Shown piece by piece: positions 33,991-45,357 of a stretch of 64,000 bases of DNA. The position numbers and the translations under genes were made by a program. The number at the start of each line of letters is the position of its first letter. The first letter of the stretch is position 1. A model generated the notes under the pieces. That model made no database searches, was not told the origin of the DNA, and worked only from the letters and a program-made list of their open reading frames with translations. The DNA is from Tretioscincus oriximinensis. Lineage: Eukaryota; Chordata; Lepidosauria; Squamata; Gymnophthalmidae. The DNA lies in NCBI GenBank assembly GCA_022410635.1, contig JAJVDF010001781.1:1-64000 (forward strand), given 5' to 3'.

Positions 33991-34232
33991 ACAGGTTTAT
34001 GGACACCAAGGATATAAATGGGTCCTAGGATGGATGTCTGGATGCTGCCTCCGGGATGGAGCNACAGGCAGGACTCCTGAGATACCATTTGCAGGGAGTC
34101 ATGAACAGGAGCAGATTTTGCTTTCCTCTGTTCGGACTGCCCAGGTGCATCTGGTGGGCCTCTGGGTGGGATAGACTGCTGGACTTGATTGGTTGCGGCC
34201 TTATCCAGTATGGCTCTTCTTATGTTCTTATG
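33991..34232 (+). mobile_element. CR1-like LINE (family B), 3' end
   Basis: From ACAGGTTTATGGACACC to CTTCTTATGTTCTTATG. Confidence 0.85.
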
Positions 34233-35646
34233 ATTTATGAGGGATCAATTTGACACTGATCTGAATACGATGTTTGGTTCTATAGCAAATCAAGTGAGAA
34301 AATTGCACTTGTTTACACCTCCTTGTAGCAGTTGTGCAAACATAATGCATGCCAATGAAAGCAGCTACAAATCCAGCAAGTCTTTTCAAGGGAAATCTTA
34401 AAAACACATACAGAAAATCACTCTGAAAAGATCACCAATGGATCTACCCACAGAAGAAGGAGTTTATCAAGGGTTATCAGGTTTTATCAGAAGATGGTTT
34501 ATCAGGGTTTACTAGAACTGCTGCCCGGGTTCCCTCTCCTAATGGAGAGACAGGACGTTCTGAGCAGGTTGGCTTCTGCTGGAGGTTTTACAGAAGCAAT
34601 GGTTGGGTCACTTGTATGGCCTACAAGAGCCATGGTGACACCCAGAAGGATTCTTTTATATCCAGAGTGCAATTTCTCACTTCTTCAAGCCTTCCTCAAG
34701 GCACTTCTAATTGTGCACCTGCAACTTAACACAGAGGAATCCACACAACACCCCAAAGACCAACTTCTGCTTGTCAAAGGGAATGAACTCTGCAGAATCC
34801 AAAATCAGGAATCCAGCAAGTCAACCCTAACTAAAGAGAAGAAACAATGGAAGGTCATTTACCCACACTCCAGACACACAAGAGACTGTGACATACATGT
34901 ACCGTCTACAATCCAGGAAACATATTTTGCACAGGTGGTGCTCAGAGAACTCTTACAGGCTCCCAGTTTATATTGCCTATAAAGTGAAATCTGCAACAAT
35001 TCATCGGTCAATCAGTAACTTAGTAAAAGTCTAGTGGACAACGAGAAACAAGATATGAAGTGAAGACGGGGATGAGCTGGGACAAGACTCTTTTGGAGTA
35101 AACGTGGGGCAGTTCACAGAGTCTGTACTTATATGTGTTCAGCATCTCACTGTTCAATTCAGCCATTGCCATAGATATCCTCCATTAAGGAAGATTTTGA
35201 AAGCAAAAGTTAAAGAAGATCCCAATCCTGGGGGGGGGGGGGGGGGGGGGGAAACGGGAGCGAAAGCTGTTGGGCTTTGCAGTGGGCGCACGCAGTTCCC
35301 CTATAAGCCACAGGGGGAGCTATTCTGCTATGCGTCGCTCACAAAGCCAAATGTCCCCAGAGCAACGCTCTTCCCCAAGAGAGAACCAGTTTCCGTTTAC
35401 CTCAATTTGGGCTAACCATACTCTGGACACGGTTTGCCCGTAGTGGAAATGCTGCCCCCCCAGCGCCCTGTGCCTCCATTTTTGTTCTAACCGCCAACAG
35501 TAGGTTTCAAAGGCTTTGCTGTGGTTAGGTTCTAATTTTGCACAAAACTGTGTGTATATCTGCATTATTTTTATGTAATGATGGATTTGTGCCACTTTTG
35601 AAAACAGATTAACCAGTCAATGCGGCTGTTAACTCTAGGAGCCAAT
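34233..35646. other. Intronic sequence, mostly unassigned
   Basis: No coding exon or named repeat seen except a run of 22 G at about 35231-35251. Confidence 0.4.
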
Positions 35647-35804
35647 GGCCCTGTCCNCACGGAGCCTTCTTCTAGGCTATATCTCAGAATAGGAATGTGA
35701 CATCTATATGCTAGTGTAGGCTATGGCAGGCCCCATATGGCATGTTGATGACCAAGCTCTGTACCGAGATACAACCCAGAATAAGGCTCAGTGGGGACAG
35801 GGCC
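35647..35804. mobile_element. Palindromic MITE (CCATAGCCTACACT family), copy C2
   Basis: Ends GGCCCTGTCC and GGACAGGGCC are inverted repeats. One arm of the central hairpin is shortened (GCTAGTGTAGGCTATGGCAG kept; its partner lost). Confidence 0.8.
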
Positions 35805-36633
35805 AATGTGACTCTTGTGTGGACGATGAAATGGAGCCAAAACGAAGCTGGAAATGGAAGAAAACTGCAGAGGGAATTGAGTCCCCTTCGCAGTTCTCAA
35901 AACCATTTCTGTCGTTCCCGTGCGAATGCAGCCTCAGTCCTTCAAAAGTGTCAAGGGTTCATTTCTTTGTAAATAGAAGGAAAATATTTTCCAATAAGGT
36001 GAACTGAAAAGGAATCCTGCCTAGTGCGACCCCAGATTTACCCAGTCCTCGAGTCATGTGGAAATTTGAACTGAGAGCTTCTGTAGACTACAACGTATTG
36101 CTTTTCTACTTATTTTGTAATCTATCATGGCTGTGACGTTGGATGACGAATTGCCTCGCAACTCTGACCACTGCTAAATTGAACGAACCTGTAGTTCAAT
36201 GTTTGAACTACAAATTAGGAGGGTTCCTGGATCAAATAGTTCAAGGGTAGCACTAACTGGAAAGTAGAGTATTAGTGGAACAGTCCCCAACCTAGACAAT
36301 GGCAAACGATCAAGAGAACTGCCTGGTGGGCCACTGGAGATATCCATACAGCCAACTAGGAGTTGGCCATGGTAAGACCATACTCAGCAATTTAGGGTCA
36401 TTTAAACAAAAAGAAATATGAAGTTATGTGACCTAGCATCATGAGACCATTGGAAATTATGTCATAGATCTAGGAAAAATTAGAAAGAACATCCAATCAT
36501 TTCCTACTAACTACCGAACACTGAGCTTTATATCTAGCTAGAGCTTATTTTTCTCACTTTTGCTCCGTATCTATTCCAAACCACCTCCTTGAAACAGAAT
36601 TGGAGGGAACCAATAGAAAGTCCAGTGTTCTAA

Positions 36634-36811
36634 GGCCCCGTCCCTACTGGGCCTTCTTCTAGGACATATCTCAGAATAAGAATGTGCCATCTACATGCTA
36701 GTGTAGGCTATGGCAGGCCCCGAATGGGGCCTGCCATAGCCTACACTGGCATGTGGATGACCAAGCTCTGTACTGAGATATAACCCAGAATAAGGCTCCA
36801 TGGGAGAGGCT
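36634..36811. mobile_element. Palindromic MITE (CCATAGCCTACACT family), copy C3, near-perfect hairpin
   Basis: Arms CTAGTGTAGGCTATGGCAGG and CCTGCCATAGCCTACACTGG meet at CCCCGAATGGGG. It lies 217 bases past the NCAM180 exon's splice donor, so it is transcribed in the intron. Confidence 0.85.
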
Positions 36812-37027
36812 GAGTTCCTTAGAATCAGTGTTCCAAAGCACCGAACCCAAAGAGTGCCAAATCCTGAAGCTTCCGTTAGGCCAGTTAGTGCAATAATCGT
36901 GTTAGTTTGTTTAGAGACAAAAGTAGATTAATGTGACACAAACATAGAAACGGAGCAAAAAATACAGCACAGCACAGACCAAAGACACAGCACACAAACA
37001 AGAGGAATTTAAACGGGGGAGGCATAC

Positions 37028-37801
37028 TCTGTCTTTGCAGGTGCCGGCGATGTGGAGCTCTCCATAGCTGAAGCAGCAGAAGGTTGGTCTCCAGAGGCAG
37101 TGGGAGGGGATGCTGCACCCAATGCTGCAAAAACATCCTTGGCAAGGTCAATGTCTGGGGTCTTGAAGGTCCCTTCGTCCATTTTAAAGTCCTCATTCTG
37201 AGTAGGGTTTGTGCTGCCCCCTGTGGCCAACTCGCCCTTCTGGCTCGCTGCGTTCTTGGCTGCCTCTGTTGGACTCTTCACTGCATTGAAATGCGTGGCT
37301 TCCTTCTCTGGACTTTTAGTGCTAGAGGGGTCCTGCTTTGGATCTGAAGAGGTTGGAGGGTTGGCAAGGTTTGGGGGTGGTGGGGCCGGAGATTTGCTAG
37401 CAGTAGTGGGACCCTTGGGAACCTCGGGGGCTTTTGCAGTGGAGCTGGGGCTCAACACCATCCCTTGGTTGGTCAAGACGTTGGATGACAAATTGCCAGG
37501 CGCCAGAGCTGAAGTTGGCGTGTCGCTGAGGTCAACCAGNGGGGCCACTTTGGGAGTGGAGGAGGGAGGGGACGAAGTGCCCACCGTGGCTTTTGAAGGC
37601 GAGCCCTGGTTGGGGGCAATGGAGTTAGAATCAGGCATGGGGGCAGCTGGCAGTGTGATGCTGGAGGTCAGGGTCGTGGTCTCACTGGTGGGGCTATTTT
37701 GAGCGGTGGCAAAGGTTTCAGTGATCGTATCAGAGTTAGTGGTGACGGTGGTGACGGATGGCATCATGTCCTCCGTGGCTGCCGCTGTGTCGGCAGGGTG
37801 C
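37028..37801 (-). CDS. NCAM1: NCAM1 exon 18 equivalent, NCAM180-specific cytoplasmic exon
   Basis: This alternative exon makes the long-tail 180 kDa NCAM, which in other vertebrates is mainly neuronal and sits at mature contacts. It is 774 bases (258 codons), close to the usual 260-270. The start HPADTAAATEDMMPSVTTV and the end DIDLAKDVFAALGAAS are strongly conserved; the middle is Pro/Ser/Thr/Ala-rich and variable, as in other species. Acceptor: TCCTCACAG, exon from 37801. Donor: AGA|GTATGC, with GT at 37027-37026. Entry and exit phases are both 2 and the length is a multiple of three, so skipping keeps frame. One unknown base at 37540 leaves one residue undefined. The upstream intron holds a (GAA)n tract and a SINE; the downstream intron holds the C-family palindromes. 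Confidence 0.97.
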
Positions 37802-38281
37802 CTGTGAGGANGACGGAAGGTAAGAGGGGGCGGCAGCAGGGAGCGGGAAAGGAAGAAAGAGACAATGAAAGCCATGAGAGCAGCAGGTAGCTGAGTGAGT
37901 CAGTACAACCATAGAAGTACCATGCGGTTACGTTTCACACAAAGAAAGAGAAGGAGAAAGGCTTGGAAGAGGGAGCAGCAACAGGCTTCTTCTCAATGGG
38001 ATACCAGTCAAGCAAAGGGTCACGAAGGGCACGGCGAGCCTTTGAGGGCCCACAGGCCGCAGAATTTGCCGTGGCCATTGAGACACCAGGCACTTGTGAC
38101 AAACTATTTCATCCATATGGGAACCTTCCCGTTCCTCTTTGGGAAAAGACTCCAGTCAAGGTGCTTTGAATGTCATCCATTCCGTTGAGCTGCACATTCC
38201 TACCCCATATATTTACAATCCTCTCTCCTTCCCTGACCTGAATCCTTGGGTTAACACTCCGCCGTTTAGCTCATGGCTCAC
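37802..38281. other. NCAM1 intron, unassigned
   Basis: 480 bases between the exon 18 acceptor and the GAA tract; no feature recognised. Confidence 0.4.
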
Positions 38282-38456
38282 TAGAAGAAGAAGAAGAAGA
38301 AGAAGAAGAAGAAGAAGAAGAAGAAGAAGAAGAAGAAGAAGAAGAAGAAGAAGAAGAANAGAAGAAGAAGAAGAAGAAGAAGAAGAAGAAGAAGAAGAAG
38401 AAGAAGAAGAAGAAGAAGAAGAAGAAGAAGAAGAAGAAGAAGAAGAAGAAGAAGAA
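38282..38456. repeat. (GAA)n microsatellite, (UUC)n in the NCAM1 transcript
   Basis: About 58 GAA triplets with one unknown base. It grew from the GAA tail of the adjacent SINE-2 copy. On the transcribed strand sense it reads as a pure pyrimidine tract 480-655 bases before the NCAM180 exon acceptor. Confidence 0.95.
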
Positions 38457-38724
38457 CTGGATTCTTATTCCCCGCTTTTCTCACCTTTCAAAGGGACGCA
38501 AAGCGGCTTACAAGAGTATTTTTGCCCGAAGGCTGACATTCTATCTTCCCCACCAGGCTGTGGTGGTTCCCATGTATCTACTTGCAGTCAGTTGCAATTT
38601 CTTGCAATTCCTGCTTTCGACTAGCTGGGTTGGCTAGAGCTGCAGGCTATTGGAAGGTGCTCAGCCCTCCCCACATCTGACACAGGGCTTCCAAACCCAT
38701 CTCCCAGGCGAGAGACGAATTCCT
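38457..38724 (-). mobile_element. SINE-2, nearly full length
   Basis: Body from CTGGATTCTTATTCCCCGC to CTCCCAGGCGAGAGACGAAT; the extreme tRNA-like head is missing. Confidence 0.85.
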
Positions 38725-38999
38725 TCATAAAGCTTGGAGGCAAGGCGAGGAGAAGATCATTGGGCTATCAAGTGGCCACTCTCCTTTCTCATGTTAGGGG
38801 AAAAGCACATGCGGTGGGGTGAAGTAGGAGCAGAAAGCATTTCGAACCACAGTGCTGNCCCCTCCTCCCCTCCACAGCCCAGGGATTCTGATCCCATGGT
38901 TAGAAAAGGAAAGGAAACTGCAGAAAGGGCTGCAAAGGAATGGATGGGCCCAGCACAGCAATTGGAGCTATGGCCTCAAAAGGAAACTTCCCATTTCTC

Positions 39000-39384
39000 T
39001 GACACCCAGTGATCTCCAATGCTTCGTGTTTGGCGCTCAAATACATCTGGCTGCCAATTTGCTACAAGGCCCTAAACAACTGAGGGCCCAAATATCTGCT
39101 GGGATGCCTCTTCCCATATCCATCTGCCCATGCCTTAACATCTGCAGAGGAGGCCCTCCTGACTGTGCCGCACAGAGATTGGGAACATGGGACAAGGACC
39201 CAGACTATGGAACAGCCTCCCCTTGGAGGTGCCTCAAGCACCATCTCTGAGATGGCTGGAAAAATGAGCTCTCCTTTCCCTGTTTTTAATATATTAATTC
39301 TGTTTTAATTGTTAACTGCTCTGAGACCTTCAAATAAAAGTATAGAAATGCAAATAACAATAATACAATAATAAAAAAAAGGAG
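39000..39384 (+). mobile_element. LINE 3' fragment with Sauria-SINE-like tail
   Basis: Encodes a degenerate LINE C-terminus (a GP..LL..M PLPIS type region) and then TTTTAATATATTAATTCTG, AACTGCTCTGAGACCTTCAA and an A-rich end. Its tail matches the 3' part of the Sauria SINEs here, so it may be their mobilising partner. The LINE family is not assigned. Confidence 0.55.
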
Positions 39385-39767
39385 CTAAAGGAACGTGGAT
39401 AAGGTCAGAGCAGAGGCCCCTGGCCAATTCGACAGTGTGTCCAACTAGTGGCACGTGGCCCTGGATAGCTAATAATGCAGCTGCACAACTTAGTAATTTT
39501 TAACATCATCATCACATAGTTTATATACGTCCCGAGGCAATTTCTAGGCATCCAATGCAGCCCAGGCAAATGAAAGGTCTCCATTTTAGGACATCCCCCC
39601 AGTCCCCTAAATAACCGGTTTAACCTGTCAGAGTGGTACTTGCAGCTTAAATCACCCTTTATGCATCTGATAGACACCAAAGCACAAAAGATGAGGCCAA
39701 AGTTCTATTTCCTAGTGCTAAGGATTCTTATGGGGTTTTCCCCAATCCTTAGGGATGGAGCAATGCT

Positions 39768-40149
39768 GAGGGATCAGCCTTGTTCTCCTCGGCATATGGA
39801 AGGATTAGAAACAATGGGATGAAACTACAAGGGAGGAGATTTAGATGAGATATCAGAAAAAACTTCATAACAGTCAGGGTGATGAACCAGTGGAACAGGT
39901 TGCCACAGGAGGTAGTGAGTTCACCTTGGCTGCAAGTCTCCAAACAGAGACTGGACATTCATCTGTCTGGGATGGTTTAATGAATCCTGCATTGAGCAGG
40001 GGGTGGGACCTCAAGGCCCTGGAGGTCCCTTCCAACACTATGGTTCTATGATTCTATGGTTGATTCTATGGTTTAATGGATCCTGCATTGAGCAGGGGGT
40101 TGGACCCCAAGGCCCTGGAGGTCCCTTCCAATGCTATGGTTCTATCATT
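39768..40149 (+). mobile_element. CR1-like LINE (family A) with duplicated 3' tail
   Basis: A standard A 3' end to about 40062, followed by a second copy of its last 80 bases (CCTGCATTGAGCAGGG to TATGGTTCTATC). Confidence 0.85.
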
Positions 40150-40601
40150 CCTAAAGTTCTCACTTCTGGGTTTTTTTTTGGTATTAACTAAACGGATACT
40201 GAGTTCTCTCCTCAAGGAATCTTTATTTTCCTTTCACTTGCCCCTGGAGCACATAGGTGCGTGCACCTCATTCAGAGAAATACAGCATATATATGGCTAC
40301 ACCAAAGTTTAACCTGCATTCGAACCACCTTCAGAGTAAGCAAGCACATTCACACACTGGCAGCTTCCATTTCATATACTCTGACCCAGAAAATTTCCCT
40401 TTAAGCTGCACACAACCTGGAAAGAAAACAACTGGCCATTCTAGTAGTATGTTCTGAAGGTGGATTGGATGTAGGTTCAAACCTAGGCGTAGCTGATATC
40501 AAACCAAAGTGTACTAGAAAAAACATATTCCAAAGCAGTTCTGAAACAGAGGCTCTGCTCCTCCCGACGGAGACCATTAGGCAGTTCTGCTGTCAACCTA
40601 C

Positions 40602-40718
40602 TCTGGCTCTGTCAATGGTGTGGTCTCATTTGGTTCTGTATGTTTGCCTCCATCATGGTTTGGGGTTCGCTCTTCCTCCGTTCGCACCTCTACAATGGGC
40701 TCTTTTGATTCATCTTTC
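40602..40718 (-). CDS. NCAM1: NCAM1 first cytoplasmic exon (exon 17 equivalent)
   Basis: 117 bases code [20 protein letters not shown], then [19 protein letters not shown], practically identical to the known NCAM1 cytoplasmic region shared by NCAM140 and NCAM180. Acceptor CTTTCCAG, exon from 40718; the first base completes the Ser codon (TC|G) begun in the previous exon. Donor CAGA|GTAGGT, with GT at 40601-40600, leaving GA for the next exon, which fits both exon 18 and the last exon. Length and both phases match what the neighbouring exons require. Under strong constraint. Confidence 0.97.
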
Positions 40719-41600
40719 CTGGAAAGAGAAGAACATTCAAAACATTATGGGCCAGATTTTTGGAAACAACACTAGTGTCACATACACAAAAATGCCAAGT
40801 CAAGTTACCTAGCAACTTGGGACTGGAAAGATGCCAGAAACGGAGCTCTGAAAGACGTTTGAAAGTTCAATTTCTGCTTGATTTAGTTTGCTCCCAGCGC
40901 CGAGTGAATCTGCATTTGCATATACTGACGTGTGAATGGGACACACATTTGCATCCTATACTATTGAAAACTAAGTAGGAGAACCGGTTTTTAACTTATC
41001 TAGTAAACACTGTGTCATAGAATTGAGAATTCTGACCAAAACAAAAACAGATGTAACGTTTATAAATAGAAATTCTGTACAAATTCTAATTGTATTCTAT
41101 TTAATCGATGATCATTTTTCCTTACAACACTTTACTGAAATCTATAATTTCCAGAGATTCCTCTCAATTGACTAAACTCAACACAAGTATTAGTAACTTC
41201 GTAGCTTGACTATTCTCACAGGTTATTAGCTGGCCTTCCTCAAGCCTCTTTCCTACCACTGAGCTTGGTTAGAAAAGCAAACAGCAGTTCATGTGATCTT
41301 CCCAAATATTCTCACATCCCTGCCTCAGCCCAATGGCTACCAATTGATTATTCAGGACAGTTCAAACTTCTTTCAAAGCCCTTTGGTCAAATACCCCAAG
41401 CGACCTGGCTGAAAAACTCTCCTAGCATGTCCCTGTTGGGAATTTATGGTCAGCAAACGAATTTTTCCACAACCTCTAGTCTGCAGGTGTTTCAGGTCTT
41501 GATCTCTCAACTTTACATTAATCTTCCAGAGGCTTCAGGACGACCCAGCCGGATTCTGAAAAGGCTTAAACTCTTTAAACCTTTAGACTAACTCTTAGAC
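40719..41600. other. NCAM1 intron, unassigned
   Basis: No repeat or exon recognised. Confidence 0.4.
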
Positions 41601-41725
41601 CAGGGATGGGCAAGCTCGGCCTAGGGCCCAGGAATGGTCCACTGAGCTCTTTGATTCAACCTGTGGATCTTCCCAGTACCAGCTGCTCCAACTGCTTCCA
41701 CCAGGTCTGAAACACCTGCAGACTA

Positions 41726-42163
41726 GGGGCCCCAATTTAAGGAGATTGATAAACTAGAACAAGTACAAAAGAGAGTTACAAGGATGGTGAGTGGTCTGGA
41801 AACCATGAGGTCCTATGAGGAAGGGTTAAAGGATCTGGGGATGTTTAGTATGCAAAAGAGAAGACTGAGAGGAGACCTGATAGCTGCCTACAAATACCTG
41901 AAGGGCTTTTCACAGAGCAGAGGGATCAGCACTGTTCTCATTGGCACATGGAAGGACTAGAAACAATGGAATGAAACTGCAAGGGAGGAGATTCAGATTA
42001 GATATCAGAAAAAGCTTTCTAACAGTCAGGTTGTCCACAGGAGGTCGTGAGTTCACCTTCAAGCAGAGACTGGACAGTCATCTTTCTGGGATGGTTTAAT
42101 TAATCTTGCATTGAGCAGGGAGTTGGACACGTTGACCCTTCTAACTCTATGATTCTATGATTC
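41726..42163 (+). mobile_element. CR1-like LINE (family A), 3' end, inside a hAT element
   Basis: GGGGCCCCAATTTAAGG to TCTATGATTCTATGATT, with a small internal deletion. Confidence 0.85.
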
Positions 42164-42338
42164 CACCCTCTCCCCTTTTAAAAAAGGAAAAGGGCCAGAA
42201 TCTGACCAGTAAGCAGAAAGCCAGGAGAGAAGAAGCTGTTCATGGGAGCATGCAGAGGCATTGGCTGAAGGAGGAAGGCNCAAGTGAAAAATATTTCACA
42301 AGGGAGGACAAGCCGGCTGCTGTACTTTTTGCGGGACA

Positions 42339-42550
42339 AGAAGAAGAAGAAGGACTGGGTTTTTATACCCCACTTTTCTTACCCCAAGGGACTCAAAGTG
42401 GCTTACAAGGGTACTTTGCCCGAAGGCTTACATTCTATCTTCCCCACCAGGCTGTGGTGGTTCCCATGTATCTTCTTGCTGTCAGTTGCAATTTCTTGCA
42501 CTTCTTGCTTTCGAATAAGCAAGCCCCATCTCCCAGGTAAAAGGCCGTCT
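42339..42550 (-). mobile_element. SINE-2, head deleted, inside the same hAT element
   Basis: GAAGAAGAAGGACTGGG tail and body; the middle and part of the tRNA-like head are missing. Confidence 0.8.
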
Positions 42551-42760
42551 CGTTAGTGACCCACCATTTGTGTGGGCTTCCCCTGCATGGGATCAGGGGA
42601 GGGGACCCGGGGTGGGGTGGGGGAGTGGGTATGACCCCAAAGTAACATTAGGAATATCAAAATGGCCATTTGCAGACAAAAGGTTGCCCGCCCTTGCTTT
42701 AGGCTGATCTTAATCTCCAGTTCAAAGTGTTCACTATGTATGTAGGCTAAGCAGAAATGG

Positions 42761-42810
<50 letters not shown>
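42761..42810. repeat. (TTA)n microsatellite
   Basis: About 16 TTA triplets, followed by GATGATGATTATG variants. Confidence 0.95.
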
Positions 42811-42882
42811 GATGATGATTATGATTATGATTATTTATACAATACATTTAATGATTTTTGCATTCTGAACATCTGGTAGAAG

Positions 42883-43097
42883 ATTTCAGAGAAATAGCAG
42901 TGTTAGTCCAGTAGAAAGTCCANCAAAGGGGCTGGTAGCACTTTGAGACTAACAGGAGAAATGTGGATGGCATAAGCGTTCNTAGACACGGCGACTCCTG
43001 AAGAGCATCTGAAGAAGTAGATGTGTCTACGAAAGCTTACACCACCCACTTTTCTCCTGTTAGTCCCAAAGTGCTACTTGCGCCTTTGCTGGATTTG
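42883..43097. mobile_element. M repeat, palindromic copy
   Basis: Inverted halves: CCAGTAGAAAGTCC, GCACTTTGAGACTAAC... at the left and CTACGAAAGCTTACACCACC, TTAGTCCCAAAGTGCTAC... at the right. Confidence 0.75.
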
Positions 43098-43765
43098 GTA
43101 GGAGTATTATAAACAAACGTTGTTGTCGATGTCATCATTATATTGACTTAATTATTGTCATCATTATTTTGGCGTATTAATTAAATTGTAGGGCTGCTTG
43201 GTCATTTGTGCCCAGAAGGAATGGAAGGTTCCAGACATGGCAGCTGAACCAAAGGACACAATCGGACATGTTTTATGAATGAGTCTCAAAATGAATTTGA
43301 GCCTATAAGAACAGGCAGAAAATCTGTAAAATCACCTTGTCCATCCGGAAGTCTGAGAATGAGTCCTTAGCTGCCATAAAAAGCCAGGACAATAGAACTT
43401 CAGCTTTAATGGGGAAAAAAGGAGTATTTTATAATGCACATCTTACATGCCTACAGCATCTGCTGAAAGTTTCTCTAAAGCTGTAGCTCTCTTATCCTGA
43501 ACTTATGTGACATGACAACACAAGGAATGACTCTTTAGTTGCTCTTTCTGTCAACATTTAGGCTGGGAGAAACATAAATAAAGAGGAGGGAAATATAGTG
43601 AGCAATCAGTTGTGGAAAAACAAAGCAGACAAGTGGCCGATCACTGGCCAGCATTAATCAGGAAGTCTTAGATGCAAGACCACAGCCTGAAAACAGGATA
43701 TTAGTTATTTAAATGCTTTTTAAATACAGAAAGGGTGCTTTTTCTGAAATAAGGTCTGTCTCATT

Positions 43766-44520
43766 CAGTTCAGTTCTGGGGGTCCCAATTTAAAAAGGAC
43801 GTTGATAAACTGGAGCAAGAGGGTTACAGGGATGGTGTGTGGTATGCAAACCATGAAGTCCTATGAGGAATAGTTAAAAGGATCTGAGGATGTCTGCAAA
43901 AGGGAAGACCGAGAGGAGACCTGATCGCTGCCTACAAATAACTGAAGGACTTTTCACACAGCAGAGGGATCAGCCTTGTTCTCATTGGCACATGGAAGGA
44001 CTAGAAACAATGGAATGAAACTGCAAGGGAGGAGATTTAGATTAGAGATCAGAAAAAACTTCCTAACAGTCAGGGTTATGAAACAGTGGAACAGGTTGCC
44101 ACAGGAGGTGGTGAGTTCGTCCTCACTGGAAGACTTGAAAGCTTGTGACTGGGATGGTTTAATGAATCCTGCATTGAGCAAGGGGTGGGACCCCTTGCTC
44201 AAGAGGTAGTGGTAGCTAACAGCTTGGATAGTTTCAAGACAGGACTAGACAGGTTTATGGACACCAAGGGTATAAATGGATAGTAGGATGGATGTCTGGA
44301 TGTTGCCTCTGGGATGGAGCCACAGGCAGGACTCCTAAAATGCCATTTGCAGGGAGTCATGAACAGGGGCATATTTTGCTTTCCTCTGTTCGGACTGCCC
44401 AGGTGCGTCTAGTGGGCCTCTGTGGGAGACAGAAGGCTGGACTAGGTGGGATGCGGCCTGATCCAGTATGGCTCTTCTTATGTTCTTATGTACGACTATA
44501 ATTCTATGATTCTATGATTG
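43766..44520 (+). mobile_element. CR1-like LINE (family A), split by a family B insert
   Basis: A from TCAGTTCTGGGGGTCCC to GAGCAAGGGGTGGGACC; its TATGATTCTATGATTG tail reappears at 44500-44520 after the B element. Confidence 0.8.
44196..44490 (+). mobile_element. CR1-like LINE (family B) inserted in family A
   Basis: GAGGTAGTGGTAGCTAAC to CTTCTTATGTTCTTATG. Confidence 0.85.
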
Positions 44521-44603
44521 CACCTTAAATGGTTACGATGGTCAAAAACGGTAGAACAAATGTAAATAAAAGATTATAAATGTCATAAGTATGTATTTTT
44601 TGG

Positions 44604-44702
44604 CAGAAAGTCCAGCAAAGGAGCTAGCAGCACTTTGAGACTAACTTGAGAAAAGTGGTTGGCATAAGCTTTCGTAGACAGGTCTACTTCTTCAGATGCT
44701 GC
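44604..44702 (-). mobile_element. M repeat half copy
   Basis: AGAAAGTCCAGCAAAGGAGC to GGTCTACTTCTTCAGATGC, single arm. Confidence 0.75.
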
Positions 44703-45357
44703 ATAAGTATGTTATGTTTAATTTTTTTACTGTTATAGGTTTTACAGTTATAGGTTCCCTTATGTGATTTTGGAGGGAAGATTGAACTTTATTTGATCTT
44801 AGTTAAGCTCTGGGCATTTTGCCTTGGGATTTTGGAGGGCAACCTTGCCTTTGCAAGAAATGTACTTAGTTGCATGGTTTTCGGTGGGAAGGATCGGCTG
44901 CAGGGATTGGCTAGTGTACAGGATTATAAGGAGCTCCTCTGCCAAAGGACAATCACTGCAGACCAAACTCAGGTTCCACTAAGAGCGAATAAACACTTCA
45001 GCGCTGAATCACTTTCTGTCTGAGGGCCTCTTTCTGCCATCAGTGGCATCACAATAAAGCTCCAGTTGTGACATAAAAACTTATTTCATGGACAAAATTA
45101 TATACACATTATCTAATCTTTAATTAAAATGCATAATGGAGTAAGAGGGAGAGGACTGAAGGTCCAAGCTATATCAGCCCCCCCTCAGTTAAAAAAGAAA
45201 CTGGGAAAATGACCATGAAAATGTTATGAATTCTCTTTAACTTGGCCATTTGGCTGAAGAAAACCTGTTCCCCCTTCCCCTCAAATACTGTTAATATGGT
45301 CAGTTGGTTTAAATATGTTGACTTACTTATTGTTACCCATCTTGAGACCTCTGAGTG

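Larger units (their letters stand above)
41601..42696. mobile_element. hAT-type element split by CR1-A and SINE-2
   Basis: Ends CAGGGATGGGCAAGC and, reversed, CAAGGGCGGGCAACC. Flanks TCTTAGAC and CTTTAGGC agree at 5 of 8 with only transitions, consistent with an old 8-bp duplication. Nested inside are a CR1-A and a SINE-2. Confidence 0.65.

Noticed and set aside
37211..37702. 163-residue plus-strand frame opposite the NCAM180 exon
   Set aside because: Shadow of the conserved minus-strand exon.
38139..38624. Arg/Glu-run frame
   Set aside because: Produced by the (GAA)n tract and SINE-2.
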